This document shows positions 1 to 7,103 of a DNA stretch of 22,614 nucleotides, piece after piece. Under the pieces are notes generated by a model. That model was given only the letters and a program-made list of their open reading frames with translations, was not told the origin of the DNA and did no database searches. This DNA is from Suilimivivens sp964402925 (GTDB lineage Bacteria; Bacillota; Clostridia; Lachnospirales; Lachnospiraceae). Within the stretch, counting starts at the first letter, position 1; every line of letters begins with the position of its first letter. The translations under genes were made by a program, and so were the position numbers. The stretch covers positions 1 through 22,614 of the forward strand of contig CAYOED010000058.1 of assembly GCA_964402925.1 (NCBI GenBank), written 5' to 3'.

Positions 1-200
1 GGCATCCTGCCTTGTGGCTCCTAGTCCCGCCATCCGTGGCGGGACTCCCCTGATAGTTAACCATTCCGTAAGTGAAATTGCCGATTTTCCGCCATAGTCC
101 TGAAACCATAAGCAAACCTCAGCACCCTTATTTCATGCTGCCTTCCGCCGCGCCCTATACCCTGAGTCAAGGCTGGACTGTTACTTCAGGTAAGGCTATG
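1..200. other. Unassigned left-edge region without a convincing gene
   Basis: No reading frame here looks like a normal gene. On the minus strand a short frame opens with ATG at 109-107 and runs off the left edge without a stop (36 codons), but no good ribosome binding site precedes it. A second minus-strand frame is also open over much of the stretch. The region is more GC-rich than the argC leader that follows and contains a strong hairpin (23-46). It could be the end of a structured RNA or of an insertion element lying mostly outside the window. I could not identify it. Confidence 0.4.
23..46. repeat. Perfect 10-bp inverted repeat with TCCG loop
   Basis: AGTCCCGCCA (23-32) and TGGCGGGACT (37-46) are exact reverse complements around a 4-nt TCCG loop, giving a very stable GC-rich hairpin. 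No T-tract follows on either strand, so it is not a typical intrinsic terminator. The apex, CCATCCGTGG, resembles the CCATCCATGG apex of one hairpin in the palindromic elements at 18855-19119 and 20186-20495. The flanking sequence does not match them, so this may be chance. Confidence 0.75.
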
Positions 201-213
201 TATGCTAAAAATG

Positions 214-242
214 TTGAGATTTTATAGAAGAAAGAGTATAGT
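214..242 (+). promoter_or_regulatory. Probable sigma-A promoter of argC
   Basis: TTGAGA (214-219), a 17-bp spacer and TATAGT (237-242) form a good housekeeping promoter about 110 bp upstream of the argC start. Transcription would begin near 249 and leave a leader of roughly 105 nt. I saw no T-box consensus and no convincing ArgR palindrome in the leader, so the mode of arginine control is unknown. Confidence 0.65.
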
Positions 243-354
243 TATTTTGTGTCTCATTTGATTTTGTGATGAAAGAATGTATCTATTTATTGAGAGGGAT
301 AATAATCTGCGTTTGGTATGCAAAATGTAGGATGAAAATCGAGAGGAGAGAGTT

Positions 355-1314
355 ATGAGCGCGAAAACAAAAATTTTTATTGATGGAAGCGAAGGAACTA
401 CGGGACTTCGGATATATGAGCGATTTGAGGGGCGGGATGATATTGAACTGTTGCATATTGATTCCGAACTTAGAAAAGATGTGGGAGAGAGAAAAAGGCT
501 GATTAATGCATCAGATATTACGTTCCTTTGTCTTCCTGATGATGCGGCGAGGGAATCGGTAAGTCTTGTAGAGAACGAAAATGTGAAAATTATAGACACA
601 TCGACGGCACATAGGACGCAGGAAGGCTGGGCATATGGATTCCCGGAATTGTCTGAGGTACATAGACAAAAAATCAGGGAAGGAAAGCGTATTGCGGTGC
701 CGGGATGTTATGCTACCGGATTTATCACGATTATTTATCCGTTGATTGCGGGAGGAATCCTGCCGGCGGATTATCCGGTTTCGGCGTTTGCACTGTCGGG
801 ATACAGCGGAGCCGGTAAGAAGACGATTGCCGTCTATGAGGCAAAGGAACGGGATAGAGAACTTGACGCGCCAAGGGAGTATGCCCTTACTCAGAATCAC
901 AAGCATTTAAAGGAAATGCAGAAGATTACCGGGCTTCTAAAAGCGCCGCTGTTTTCTCCTATTATATGTGATTATTATAGCGGAATGCTGCTCACCACTC
1001 CTTTTTATACGGATATGCTTTCAAAAGCACAACGACCTGAGGAAATTCATGCATTTTTAAGTGAGTATTATTCCGGCGGGAAGTTTGTAAAGGTAATGCC
1101 TTTTGGCAAGGAGGCAGATTACAATGGGTTCCTTTCAGGCAATGCCTGTGCAGGATGGGACGGTATTGAAATCTATGTGACTGGGAATGAGGACAGAGTA
1201 CTTGTGAGCACAAGGTTTGATAATTTAGGAAAAGGCGCGTCCGGTGCGGCAATCCAATGCCTTAATATTATGCTTGGGTGTGAGGAGGATAAGGGGCTTG
1301 CTTTGGAGGCGTAG
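355..1314 (+). CDS. argC: N-acetyl-gamma-glutamyl-phosphate reductase
   Basis: ArgC reduces N-acetylglutamyl-5-phosphate to N-acetylglutamate semialdehyde with NADPH, the third step of arginine synthesis in the cytoplasm. The 319-residue product belongs to the shorter ArgC type. The N-terminus has the dinucleotide-binding segment FIDGSEGTTGLRIYERF (residues 8-24). The catalytic cysteine lies in VPGCYATGF (Cys118), and a conserved HKHLKEM segment follows the middle of the protein. The start is supported by the purine-rich site GAGAGGAGAG at 341-350. A sigma-A promoter lies at 214-242. The expected next gene, argJ, does not follow; it comes about 5.8 kb downstream after seven unrelated genes. 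The next gene starts 2 bases after this stop, so transcription probably continues into that cargo. Confidence 0.95.
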   Translation: MSAKTKIFIDGSEGTTGLRIYERFEGRDDIELLHIDSELRKDVGERKRLINASDITFLCLPDDAARESVSLVENENVKIIDTSTAHRTQEGWAYGFPELSEVHRQKIREGKRIAVPGCYATGFITIIYPLIAGGILPADYPVSAFALSGYSGAGKKTIAVYEAKERDRELDAPREYALTQNHKHLKEMQKITGLLKAPLFSPIICDYYSGMLLTTPFYTDMLSKAQRPEEIHAFLSEYYSGGKFVKVMPFGKEADYNGFLSGNACAGWDGIEIYVTGNEDRVLVSTRFDNLGKGASGAAIQCLNIMLGCEEDKGLALEA

Positions 1315-1316
1315 GA

Positions 1317-2090
1317 ATGAAGACAAGGAAAAGCAGTCATTATAAAAGAATCATAGCCATAATTGCTGGAATAGCAGTGATTGCTGCTCTGGGAGTTTTC
1401 AATACAGAAAAAGTTGCAGCGCAGGGAAAGCGCGCTGCGGATCAAAAAGCCGTGCAGTCTAACATTAGTTCGATTATATGGTCTTCTTATGAGAAGGTAG
1501 ATGATTTCGTATATATGCATGACTTCATGGCATCACGAGATGGGCAGGGATACCATTGGTGGATTTATTCGGAGATAACTTATATTTTGCGCGATTATGG
1601 CAGGAGAGTAGGATATGACTTTACTTTAGATCATTGGACGGCGGAGAGGATCTATCCTATAGACGGCGGATATTACAATGCTGTAATTTCTCAGAACAAT
1701 CATGATGTGTCGATGGATTTGTTGTTTCACCCTGAAGAGGGAAAATATGTGATTTTGTATGCACAGTATGAAGAGGGTGACAAGGCGGCAGGTGTTAATC
1801 AGATTCCCTATGCATCGCAATTGGAGTGGCAGGAGTTTGATTTTCATGGAGACTATCATATTTCTGTCCAAAATCCTTTTAGTGAAATATGTGAAACGTC
1901 AGTTTCTCAGGCTTTATACATATCATTATATCATTTCGAACAGGAGACAGGATGTAATGAAAAATGGAGCGTCAGGGAGTTGTTTGGGCGCAGCCCGTTT
2001 TTTGATTATCTGATGGAATCAGAAAGTGGCTTCCTTTGGGTTTGTGTGGATATTGGTCAGCACACTTATACATGCGTGTCTTTTCAATAA
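1317..2090 (+). CDS. Secreted or membrane-anchored protein of unknown function
   Basis: The family is not recognised. The 257-residue product starts with a basic stretch (MKTRKSSHYKR) and a hydrophobic segment at about residues 12-27, so it is probably exported as an N-terminally anchored or cleaved protein. The rest is rich in aromatic residues (Trp, Tyr, Phe, His), contains few Lys, and looks like a compact extracellular domain. There is no lipobox cysteine. It begins 2 bases after the argC stop, and its ribosome binding site GGAGG (1305-1309) lies inside the end of argC, which suggests translational coupling. An AT-rich gap of about 90 bp follows. No enzymatic motif stands out. Confidence 0.75.
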   Translation: MKTRKSSHYKRIIAIIAGIAVIAALGVFNTEKVAAQGKRAADQKAVQSNISSIIWSSYEKVDDFVYMHDFMASRDGQGYHWWIYSEITYILRDYGRRVGYDFTLDHWTAERIYPIDGGYYNAVISQNNHDVSMDLLFHPEEGKYVILYAQYEEGDKAAGVNQIPYASQLEWQEFDFHGDYHISVQNPFSEICETSVSQALYISLYHFEQETGCNEKWSVRELFGRSPFFDYLMESESGFLWVCVDIGQHTYTCVSFQ

Positions 2091-2179
2091 AAGTTATAAA
2101 GGATTATTGGGTAGATTGTGTTATTTGAATGTTTTATTTTCTAAAAAGAAAAATATAGTATCAATATGAAGGTGCAGAT

Positions 2180-2842
2180 ATGAAAAAATTATTTCAAGCA
2201 ATAAGGAAGGGTGATATTGGAGCTGTTAAGGAATTATTAGAAAAAAAGCCAAATCTAATATCATCTACTGCAAAGCAGCCGCCCAAGAAAGATGATGGGC
2301 AATCTCCATTGCAGGTAGCGCTTAAAACGGGTAATTTTGAAATTGCAGATTATTTTCTCAATCTGCATGCAGATGTTAATTTTATGGAATCGGAAGATTG
2401 CTGCAATGAATGGCGTACGCCCGTAATTCATGACGCGATAAATGCTGCAATTATGAATAGCAGATGGAATGTAAATTCAGAAATCATGTATGGCGGAGTA
2501 AAGGTTTTCCACAGTAAAGAAGAAGCTGATAGCGCCTACAAAATTTTAAAGAGAATAACTGAAATGGGGGCGGATGTAAATGCGGTTGATTCATATGGAA
2601 ATTCATGTGTGTGGAGAGCCTGCCTGCAGGCAAGGCAGATTTTGCCTTCCTATAATCATAGTGAGCAAAAAGTAGGAACAGATCGGATACTTACATCTGA
2701 ATTAGAAGAAGATCTGAAAAGAATATTTAGCTTGTTACATGATAATGGAATGGATATTGATTATGTTAAACAAGGGGAAGAGAAGACTGTTAGAGAGGTT
2801 TTTAGAAATGAACCTGTTATTCAGTTCCTAAAATTTGATTGA
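2180..2842 (+). CDS. Ankyrin-repeat protein
   Basis: The 220-residue cytoplasmic protein shows ankyrin-type helix pairs. The N-terminal unit is FQAIRKGDIGAVKELLEKKP (residues 5-24). A second unit follows around SPLQVALKTGNFEIADYFLN, ending in HADVNF, and a third around ITEMGADVNAVDSYGNSCVW. A last helix pair ends in LLHDNGMDIDYV. These repeats normally bind protein partners and have no catalytic role, so the partner cannot be named from sequence. The upstream gap is AT-rich and holds a TATAGT at 2154-2159 but no well-spaced -35, so a separate promoter is only possible. The next gene, a lipoprotein, starts about 10 bases after the stop, suggesting co-expression. Ankyrin proteins beside exported proteins sometimes act as inhibitors or immunity partners; that is speculation here. 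Confidence 0.8.
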   Translation: MKKLFQAIRKGDIGAVKELLEKKPNLISSTAKQPPKKDDGQSPLQVALKTGNFEIADYFLNLHADVNFMESEDCCNEWRTPVIHDAINAAIMNSRWNVNSEIMYGGVKVFHSKEEADSAYKILKRITEMGADVNAVDSYGNSCVWRACLQARQILPSYNHSEQKVGTDRILTSELEEDLKRIFSLLHDNGMDIDYVKQGEEKTVREVFRNEPVIQFLKFD

Positions 2843-2852
2843 GGATGTAATT

Positions 2853-3941
2853 ATGATAAAGAAAGTTAGTTTGCCAATAATCATTTTAATTCTGGCATTA
2901 TCGGCAGGCTGCCAAAAAGCAGAAGACAGCCAGATATCGTATCCGGTAATTGAAAAAATTCCTGAGGACAATTCTACAGGGGATCAGTCCCCAGAGGAAC
3001 ATTTGCAGGAAGAACAGCATGGTGGGCAGCAGCCGGAAGCCCAGAAGTCTGAAACACAACTGGAAGAGGGTACAGAAGCAGAATTTAGTTTTGCAGATGT
3101 GTCTGACAGGATTTTCATTTTCAGCAGCGGCGCGGGTGCTTGGGATACGGAGCTTTTTATAAACAATGATGGATCTTTTGAGGGGCTTTTTCATGATTCT
3201 GACATGGGGGACAGTGGAGAGGGTTATCCGGGAGGTACCAGATATATCTGTAGCTTTAAAGGAAGGTTTGAAAGCTTAGAAAGGGTAGATGAATTTACCT
3301 TTAAAATGAAGCTGGTGTCTCTTGAATTTGAGGAGGAGCCGGGAAAAGAAGAACTGGCAGATGATGTTCGGTATATTTACTCGACTGCCTATGGGCTGGA
3401 TGGCGGCGAGGAATTTTATCTGTATCTTCCGGGCGCAAAGTTGGCACAGTTGCCGGAAGAATATTGTAGATGGGTAGGGCATTATGGCTGGGATAGTACC
3501 GAAGAAACAGAACTTCCGTTTTATGGGCTTTATAACATAAATGAGGAAAATGGGTTCTTTAGCTGTGAGTATGAGAAGCCAAGTCTTTCTGAAAGAATTG
3601 CAGAGGAAATTTCTTATGCAGAGGAGCGGGGAGCAGAGCTGGAGACAAAACTGCAGGAGGCCGCTACCCAGTTGGACATGAATACGACCAGTGCAGAATT
3701 GCTTAAGATATGGGATGATGCATTAAATACTGTGTGGAAGCTTCTGGAATCCGAACTTGATGATGCAAAGATGGAAACCTTGAGAACAGAGGAAAGAAAC
3801 TGGATTGCAAACAAAGATGAGCAGGTGAAGGCTGCCGGGCAGGAATATGAAGGCGGAAGCATGCAGCCTATGGCAGAATCCATGAAGGCAGTTGAACTGA
3901 CGAAAGAGCGAGCGTACGAGTTGGCAGAGTATGCAAAGTAA
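2853..3941 (+). CDS. Lipoprotein with C-terminal LprI/DUF1311-like domain
   Basis: A 362-residue envelope lipoprotein. I place the start at ATG 2853 because GAGG (2841-2844) is correctly spaced and the peptide then opens as a textbook lipoprotein signal: MIKK, a hydrophobic stretch, and the lipobox LSAGC with Cys20. A TTG six codons upstream overlaps the ankyrin gene and is less likely. After the signal come a Gln/Glu/Pro-rich linker (about residues 22-75), an all-beta-looking middle domain, and a C-terminal helical segment. That segment (LQEAATQLDMNTTS ... LNTVWKLLES ... LRTEERNWIANKDEQ ... GGSMQP ... LTKERAYEL) follows the pattern of the LprI/DUF1311 lysozyme-inhibitor-type domain. The conserved cysteines of the classical domain are missing. 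Its true role is unknown. Confidence 0.8.
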   Translation: MIKKVSLPIIILILALSAGCQKAEDSQISYPVIEKIPEDNSTGDQSPEEHLQEEQHGGQQPEAQKSETQLEEGTEAEFSFADVSDRIFIFSSGAGAWDTELFINNDGSFEGLFHDSDMGDSGEGYPGGTRYICSFKGRFESLERVDEFTFKMKLVSLEFEEEPGKEELADDVRYIYSTAYGLDGGEEFYLYLPGAKLAQLPEEYCRWVGHYGWDSTEETELPFYGLYNINEENGFFSCEYEKPSLSERIAEEISYAEERGAELETKLQEAATQLDMNTTSAELLKIWDDALNTVWKLLESELDDAKMETLRTEERNWIANKDEQVKAAGQEYEGGSMQPMAESMKAVELTKERAYELAEYAK

Positions 3942-3958
3942 GAAGACAATGCCGGAAG

Positions 3959-4735
3959 TTGGAAATTAAGAAAATCGATAGGATAGGTAATAGATTTATG
4001 AATATGAATGATGTTTTAACTGACCCTCAGAAATTAGTCCGGCTTGAGTTAGAAAATGCAGGATTTGATATTGATCAGATAAAGGTTCCTAAAAGAGTGT
4101 ATCTTCTGGCGGACAGTCTTTATGATACTATGGTTTCGAGGAACTGCGGAACATATAAATATCCGTTAGGCGGGAAGCTTTTCGTGTTCGATAGAAATGA
4201 GGATATTGGATTTATAAAAGGTCACATGTGCTCTCCGGCGATTGCGACACAGGCTGAAGATTTGATAGCAGGAGGGGTGCAGGAACTGATTCATGTGGGT
4301 TTTGCGGGAGGATTGCAGCCGGATATGAAAGCAGGAGATATTGTCCTCACAGATGGCGCTTATAATGATACGGCTGTTGCAAGATTATATGGATTTGATT
4401 ATGATGTGATAGAATCAACAAAAAAATTAACAGATGAATTAAGTGAGCTCCTATCAAAGAATCAGGTCGAATTTAGAAGAGGAAAACATTGGACAACCGA
4501 TGCAGGATATAGGGAGACCTGGGGACAGGTCATTGAACATAGGGAAAAGGGAGCATTGTGCGTGGAAATGGAAGGAGTAGGTCTTTTCACGATAGCGAAC
4601 TACAGAAAATGTGCCGCCTCAGCAATCTATGTGATTTCGGATGTATATGTTGAAAGCAGCTGGGATTTAGGCTGGGGAGAAAATAAACTTGATGCTACAA
4701 TTGACAGGATTATAGATATGATTATTGCTGGATAA
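3959..4735 (+). CDS. Nucleoside phosphorylase family protein (PNP/UDP type)
   Basis: Phosphorylases of this family (DeoD/Udp fold) split nucleosides with phosphate into a base and ribose-1-phosphate; some relatives are hydrolases. In the 258-residue product the family signatures are clear. HMCSPAIATQAEDLIAGGVQ leads into HVGFAGGLQPDMKAGDIVLT, and VEMEGVGLFTIAN is the ribose-binding Met-Glu motif. VISDVY supplies the catalytic Asp of the purine-recognition loop. Substrate preference cannot be read from sequence. The longest frame starts with TTG at 3959 with only a weak ribosome binding site. An ATG at 3998 (residue 14) is a plausible alternative that keeps the whole domain. It follows the lipoprotein gene by 17 bases. 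It is one of the cargo genes between argC and argJ, with no evident link to arginine synthesis. Confidence 0.85.
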   Translation: MEIKKIDRIGNRFMNMNDVLTDPQKLVRLELENAGFDIDQIKVPKRVYLLADSLYDTMVSRNCGTYKYPLGGKLFVFDRNEDIGFIKGHMCSPAIATQAEDLIAGGVQELIHVGFAGGLQPDMKAGDIVLTDGAYNDTAVARLYGFDYDVIESTKKLTDELSELLSKNQVEFRRGKHWTTDAGYRETWGQVIEHREKGALCVEMEGVGLFTIANYRKCAASAIYVISDVYVESSWDLGWGENKLDATIDRIIDMIIAG

Positions 4736-4788
4736 GAACTTTATGCAGTATAAGTTGTAGACACTTTGTGGTATAGGAGGAGTTTGAC

Positions 4789-5370
4789 ATGAATGAATTG
4801 ATACACGATGCCACTTTATATGAAGACATTCCAGACAGCGAGGGAAGGCGTGAAAGGGAAATGGAAGTGTACAGACTGCTTAAGAGTCTGGAAATTCCTT
4901 TTCAGAGAATGGATCACGAGTCTATGGCTACTATAGAGGCATGCAGGGGAGTAGATGAGATTTTAGGAATACATATGTGCAAGAATCTGTTTTTGTGCAA
5001 CAGTCAGAAAACTGTTTTTTATCTTCTCCTGATGCCGGGAGAAAAGAAGTTTAAGACGAAGGAATTATCAAAACAGATTGGAAGCGCAAGGCTTTCCTTT
5101 GCACCGGAGGAATTTATGGAGGAATATCTTCATATTTCGCCGGGCGCAGTGAGCGTTATGGGACTGATGAATGATAAAGAAAATCATGTGAATCTTCTGA
5201 TTGATGAGGACGTTTTAAAAGAAGAATTTTTAGGCTGTCATCCTTGTGTGAATACTGCCAGTTTAAGGCTTAGAACGAAGGACGTGCTGTCAAAGTTTCT
5301 GCCTTTTGTGGGGCATACGTATCGGACGGTACATTTAGATGGAGATGACAGCATGAGTGTAAGCGCATAG
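4789..5370 (+). CDS. YbaK/ProX-type aminoacyl-tRNA deacylase domain protein
   Basis: Members of this family hydrolyse wrongly charged tRNAs in trans; ProXp-ala, for example, clears Ala-tRNA(Pro). The 193-residue product has an N-terminal extension of about 25 residues. The single YbaK/aa-tRNA-editing domain follows: the MDHE-MATIEAC segment near residue 45, MCKNLFLC, the GEKKFKTKELSKQIGSARLS lysine-rich segment, SPGAVSVMGLMND, and GCHPCVNTASLRLRTKDVL near the C-terminus. The GXHP-X-NTAS pattern is typical of the prolyl-tRNA synthetase-associated branch. The start is supported by a strong AGGAGG at 4775-4780. Specificity for Ala-tRNA(Pro) is an inference from the branch. No prolyl-tRNA synthetase gene is in the window. 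Confidence 0.85.
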   Translation: MNELIHDATLYEDIPDSEGRREREMEVYRLLKSLEIPFQRMDHESMATIEACRGVDEILGIHMCKNLFLCNSQKTVFYLLLMPGEKKFKTKELSKQIGSARLSFAPEEFMEEYLHISPGAVSVMGLMNDKENHVNLLIDEDVLKEEFLGCHPCVNTASLRLRTKDVLSKFLPFVGHTYRTVHLDGDDSMSVSA

Positions 5371-5432
5371 GAAACACTGATTTAATCAGCGCTTCCTCAG
5401 AAAAGAAAATGAAAGGCAGATGGGAGATTGAT

Positions 5433-5879
5433 ATGGAAATCAGAACCATGACATTAGAAGATTATGAGGGTGTGCACGATTTATGGATGAGTATTAAGGG
5501 ATTTGCGATAAGAAGCATTGATGATGCAAAGGAAGGGGTAGAGCGGTTCTTAAAACGCAATCCTACTTCCAGCGTGGTAGCGGTGGAGGATGGAAAAATC
5601 GTGGGAAGCATTCTATGTGGTCATGATGGCAGGCGCGGGTGTCTGTATCATGTATGCGTTCATGAGGATTACCGTATGAGAGGGATTGGAAAGCGCATGG
5701 TAGTTTACTGCATGAAGGAACTGGAAAAGGAACAGATCAGCAAGGTTTCCTTGATTGCCTTTACGGCAAATGATATTGGAAATGCTTTTTGGAATGAAAT
5801 AGGGTGGACAAGAAGGGAAGATTTGAATTATTATGATTTTACTTTAAATAAAGAAAATATAGTAAATTATAATAAGTGA
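5433..5879 (+). CDS. GNAT family N-acetyltransferase (YpeA-like)
   Basis: GNAT enzymes transfer an acetyl group from acetyl-CoA to an amine. The 149-residue product runs MEIRTMTLEDYEGVHDLWMS (N-terminal strand and helix), VVAVEDGKIVGSILCGHDG (central strands), and YHVCVHEDYRMRGIGKRMV, which contains the acetyl-CoA pyrophosphate-binding loop RMRGIGKR. It ends with NAFWNEIGWTRREDLNYYDF. This pattern resembles the small YpeA-type acetyltransferases. I chose ATG 5433 over an upstream ATG at 5409 because GGGAG (5422-5426) is well placed and the domain begins exactly there. The end overlaps the GTG that extends the next frame. The substrate is unknown. A small perfect hairpin (CTGAT-TTA-ATCAG) lies just upstream, near 5377-5389. 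Confidence 0.85.
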   Translation: MEIRTMTLEDYEGVHDLWMSIKGFAIRSIDDAKEGVERFLKRNPTSSVVAVEDGKIVGSILCGHDGRRGCLYHVCVHEDYRMRGIGKRMVVYCMKELEKEQISKVSLIAFTANDIGNAFWNEIGWTRREDLNYYDFTLNKENIVNYNK

Positions 5880-5902
5880 TAGATGATTCCGGAGGAAAAA
5901 GG

Positions 5903-7066
5903 ATGAGGGAAGATTCGTTTGAAGAATATTTAAGAGAATCAGAACCTGGAAAAAGAGATAAAGGCTATGCGTGGCATACTGCGATTGGGCTGCAGGCAGT
6001 GGATGGACTGGAAACTTCAGAATATTTAATAAAAACGGCTAAAAGAAATATCGAAGGAGAAATCTCGATTGAGCAGGCGAAAGAGCTGATTGAGCGCTAT
6101 TATGAGGAAAACCCTACGGAGCCGGAAGAACGCACGGAAGAGGCGGACAAGGTTTCTGCCAGAATTGCCCAGATTCTCTCAGAAAAGGCATTTACTTTTT
6201 CACCCACATATTATCTGGCAATTCATGGCAGATTGTTTGAGGGAATATATCCCCATGCAGGAAAATTCAGGGATTATAATATTACAAAAAAGGAATGGAT
6301 ATTGGATGGAGATACGGTAATATACGGCGGCGCAAGCGAATTGAAGGCAACTTTAGAATATGATTTTGAGGTAGAGCGGGCGTTTAGCTACAGAGGTTTA
6401 TCTATAGCGCAGATGATAGAACATCTGGCAGTCTTTGTGGCAAGGTTGTGGCAGATTCACATTTTCGCAGAGGGTAATACGCGTTCGACGGCAGTTTTCT
6501 TTATAAAATATCTGCGAACACTGGGGTTTGACGTTACGAATGATATTTTTGCGGAAAATGCATGGTACTTCAGAAATGCATTAGTGCGTGCCAACTACAA
6601 TAATTTGAAGATAGGTATTCATGAGACAAGGGAATATCTGGAATTGTTTTTGAGGAATCTGCTATTAAATGAAAAAAATGAACTCCGCAATAGATACATG
6701 CACATCAGCAGATATTTTGAAATTACACAAAAACAGGACATTGAAGCGCAGAAACAGGACATTGAAGCACAAAAACAGAACATTGAAACGCAAAAACAGG
6801 ACATTGAAACGCAAAAACAGGACATTGATGCCCGCAGCATGTTTGAAAGTAATCTGCAGTCAGCAGGATTTTCCCGAAAGACGCTGCTGAACGTAAAAAA
6901 AATATATGGAGCGTATGGAACAGAAAAAGCATTTGGCAGGGGAGATATCATGAGTGTGCTTGACGTTACAGAATCTCCGGCATCAGCATTATTAAAGAAA
7001 TTATTGTCGGCAGGGCTGATTTGTCCCGTCAAAGGAATGGGAAAAGGCAAATACAGATTCAAATAA
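5903..7066 (+). CDS. Fic domain protein with heptad-repeat stalk and winged helix
   Basis: Fic enzymes transfer AMP or another phosphate-linked group to protein hydroxyls. The 387-residue product has an N-terminal helix resembling the inhibitory element (TAKRNIEGEIS, around residues 45-55). The flap GKFRDYNITKKEW follows, then the catalytic loop HIFAEGNTR (residues 186-194), matching HxFxxGNxR, so it is probably active. A five-copy heptad repeat (QKQDIEA-like, residues 276-310) forms a likely coiled coil. The last 65 residues look like a winged helix (SRKTLLNVKKIYG ... ESPASALLKKLLSAGLI). ATG 5903 is preferred over GTG 5876 because GGAGG (5891-5895) has ideal spacing. The canonical inhibitory motif has Ser/Thr four residues before the Glu of E-G; here that position is Lys. 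The winged helix could bind DNA for autoregulation, an inference. No separate antitoxin gene is apparent. Confidence 0.9.
   Translation: MREDSFEEYLRESEPGKRDKGYAWHTAIGLQAVDGLETSEYLIKTAKRNIEGEISIEQAKELIERYYEENPTEPEERTEEADKVSARIAQILSEKAFTFSPTYYLAIHGRLFEGIYPHAGKFRDYNITKKEWILDGDTVIYGGASELKATLEYDFEVERAFSYRGLSIAQMIEHLAVFVARLWQIHIFAEGNTRSTAVFFIKYLRTLGFDVTNDIFAENAWYFRNALVRANYNNLKIGIHETREYLELFLRNLLLNEKNELRNRYMHISRYFEITQKQDIEAQKQDIEAQKQNIETQKQDIETQKQDIDARSMFESNLQSAGFSRKTLLNVKKIYGAYGTEKAFGRGDIMSVLDVTESPASALLKKLLSAGLICPVKGMGKGKYRFK
6728..6832 (+). repeat. Five tandem 21-bp in-frame repeats inside the Fic gene
   Basis: Five consecutive 21-bp units of the type CAAAAACAGGACATTGAAGC plus one base, with only a few substitutions among them. 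Each encodes a seven-residue QKQDI(E/D)A or QKQ(D/N)IET heptad. Because each unit is a whole number of codons and one heptad, copy-number changes would lengthen or shorten the coiled-coil stalk between the Fic domain and the winged helix without breaking the frame. Confidence 0.95.
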
Positions 7067-7103
7067 TTTTTTAAGTGCCCAGGGGGTACAGAAAGAGGAG
7101 AAC

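Noticed and set aside
243..354. T-box or ArgR operator in the argC leader
   Set aside because: No T-box antiterminator consensus and no convincing ArgR-type palindrome; the leader is short and AT-rich.
2125..2159. Promoter upstream of the ankyrin gene (TTGAAT and TATAGT)
   Set aside because: The spacing between the two boxes is 23 bp, too long for a sigma-A promoter; only the -10-like box is good.
7067..7103. Terminator between the Fic gene and argJ
   Set aside because: A short GTGCCC/GGGTAC pairing exists but no T-tract follows and it directly precedes the argJ ribosome binding site, so it was not called.
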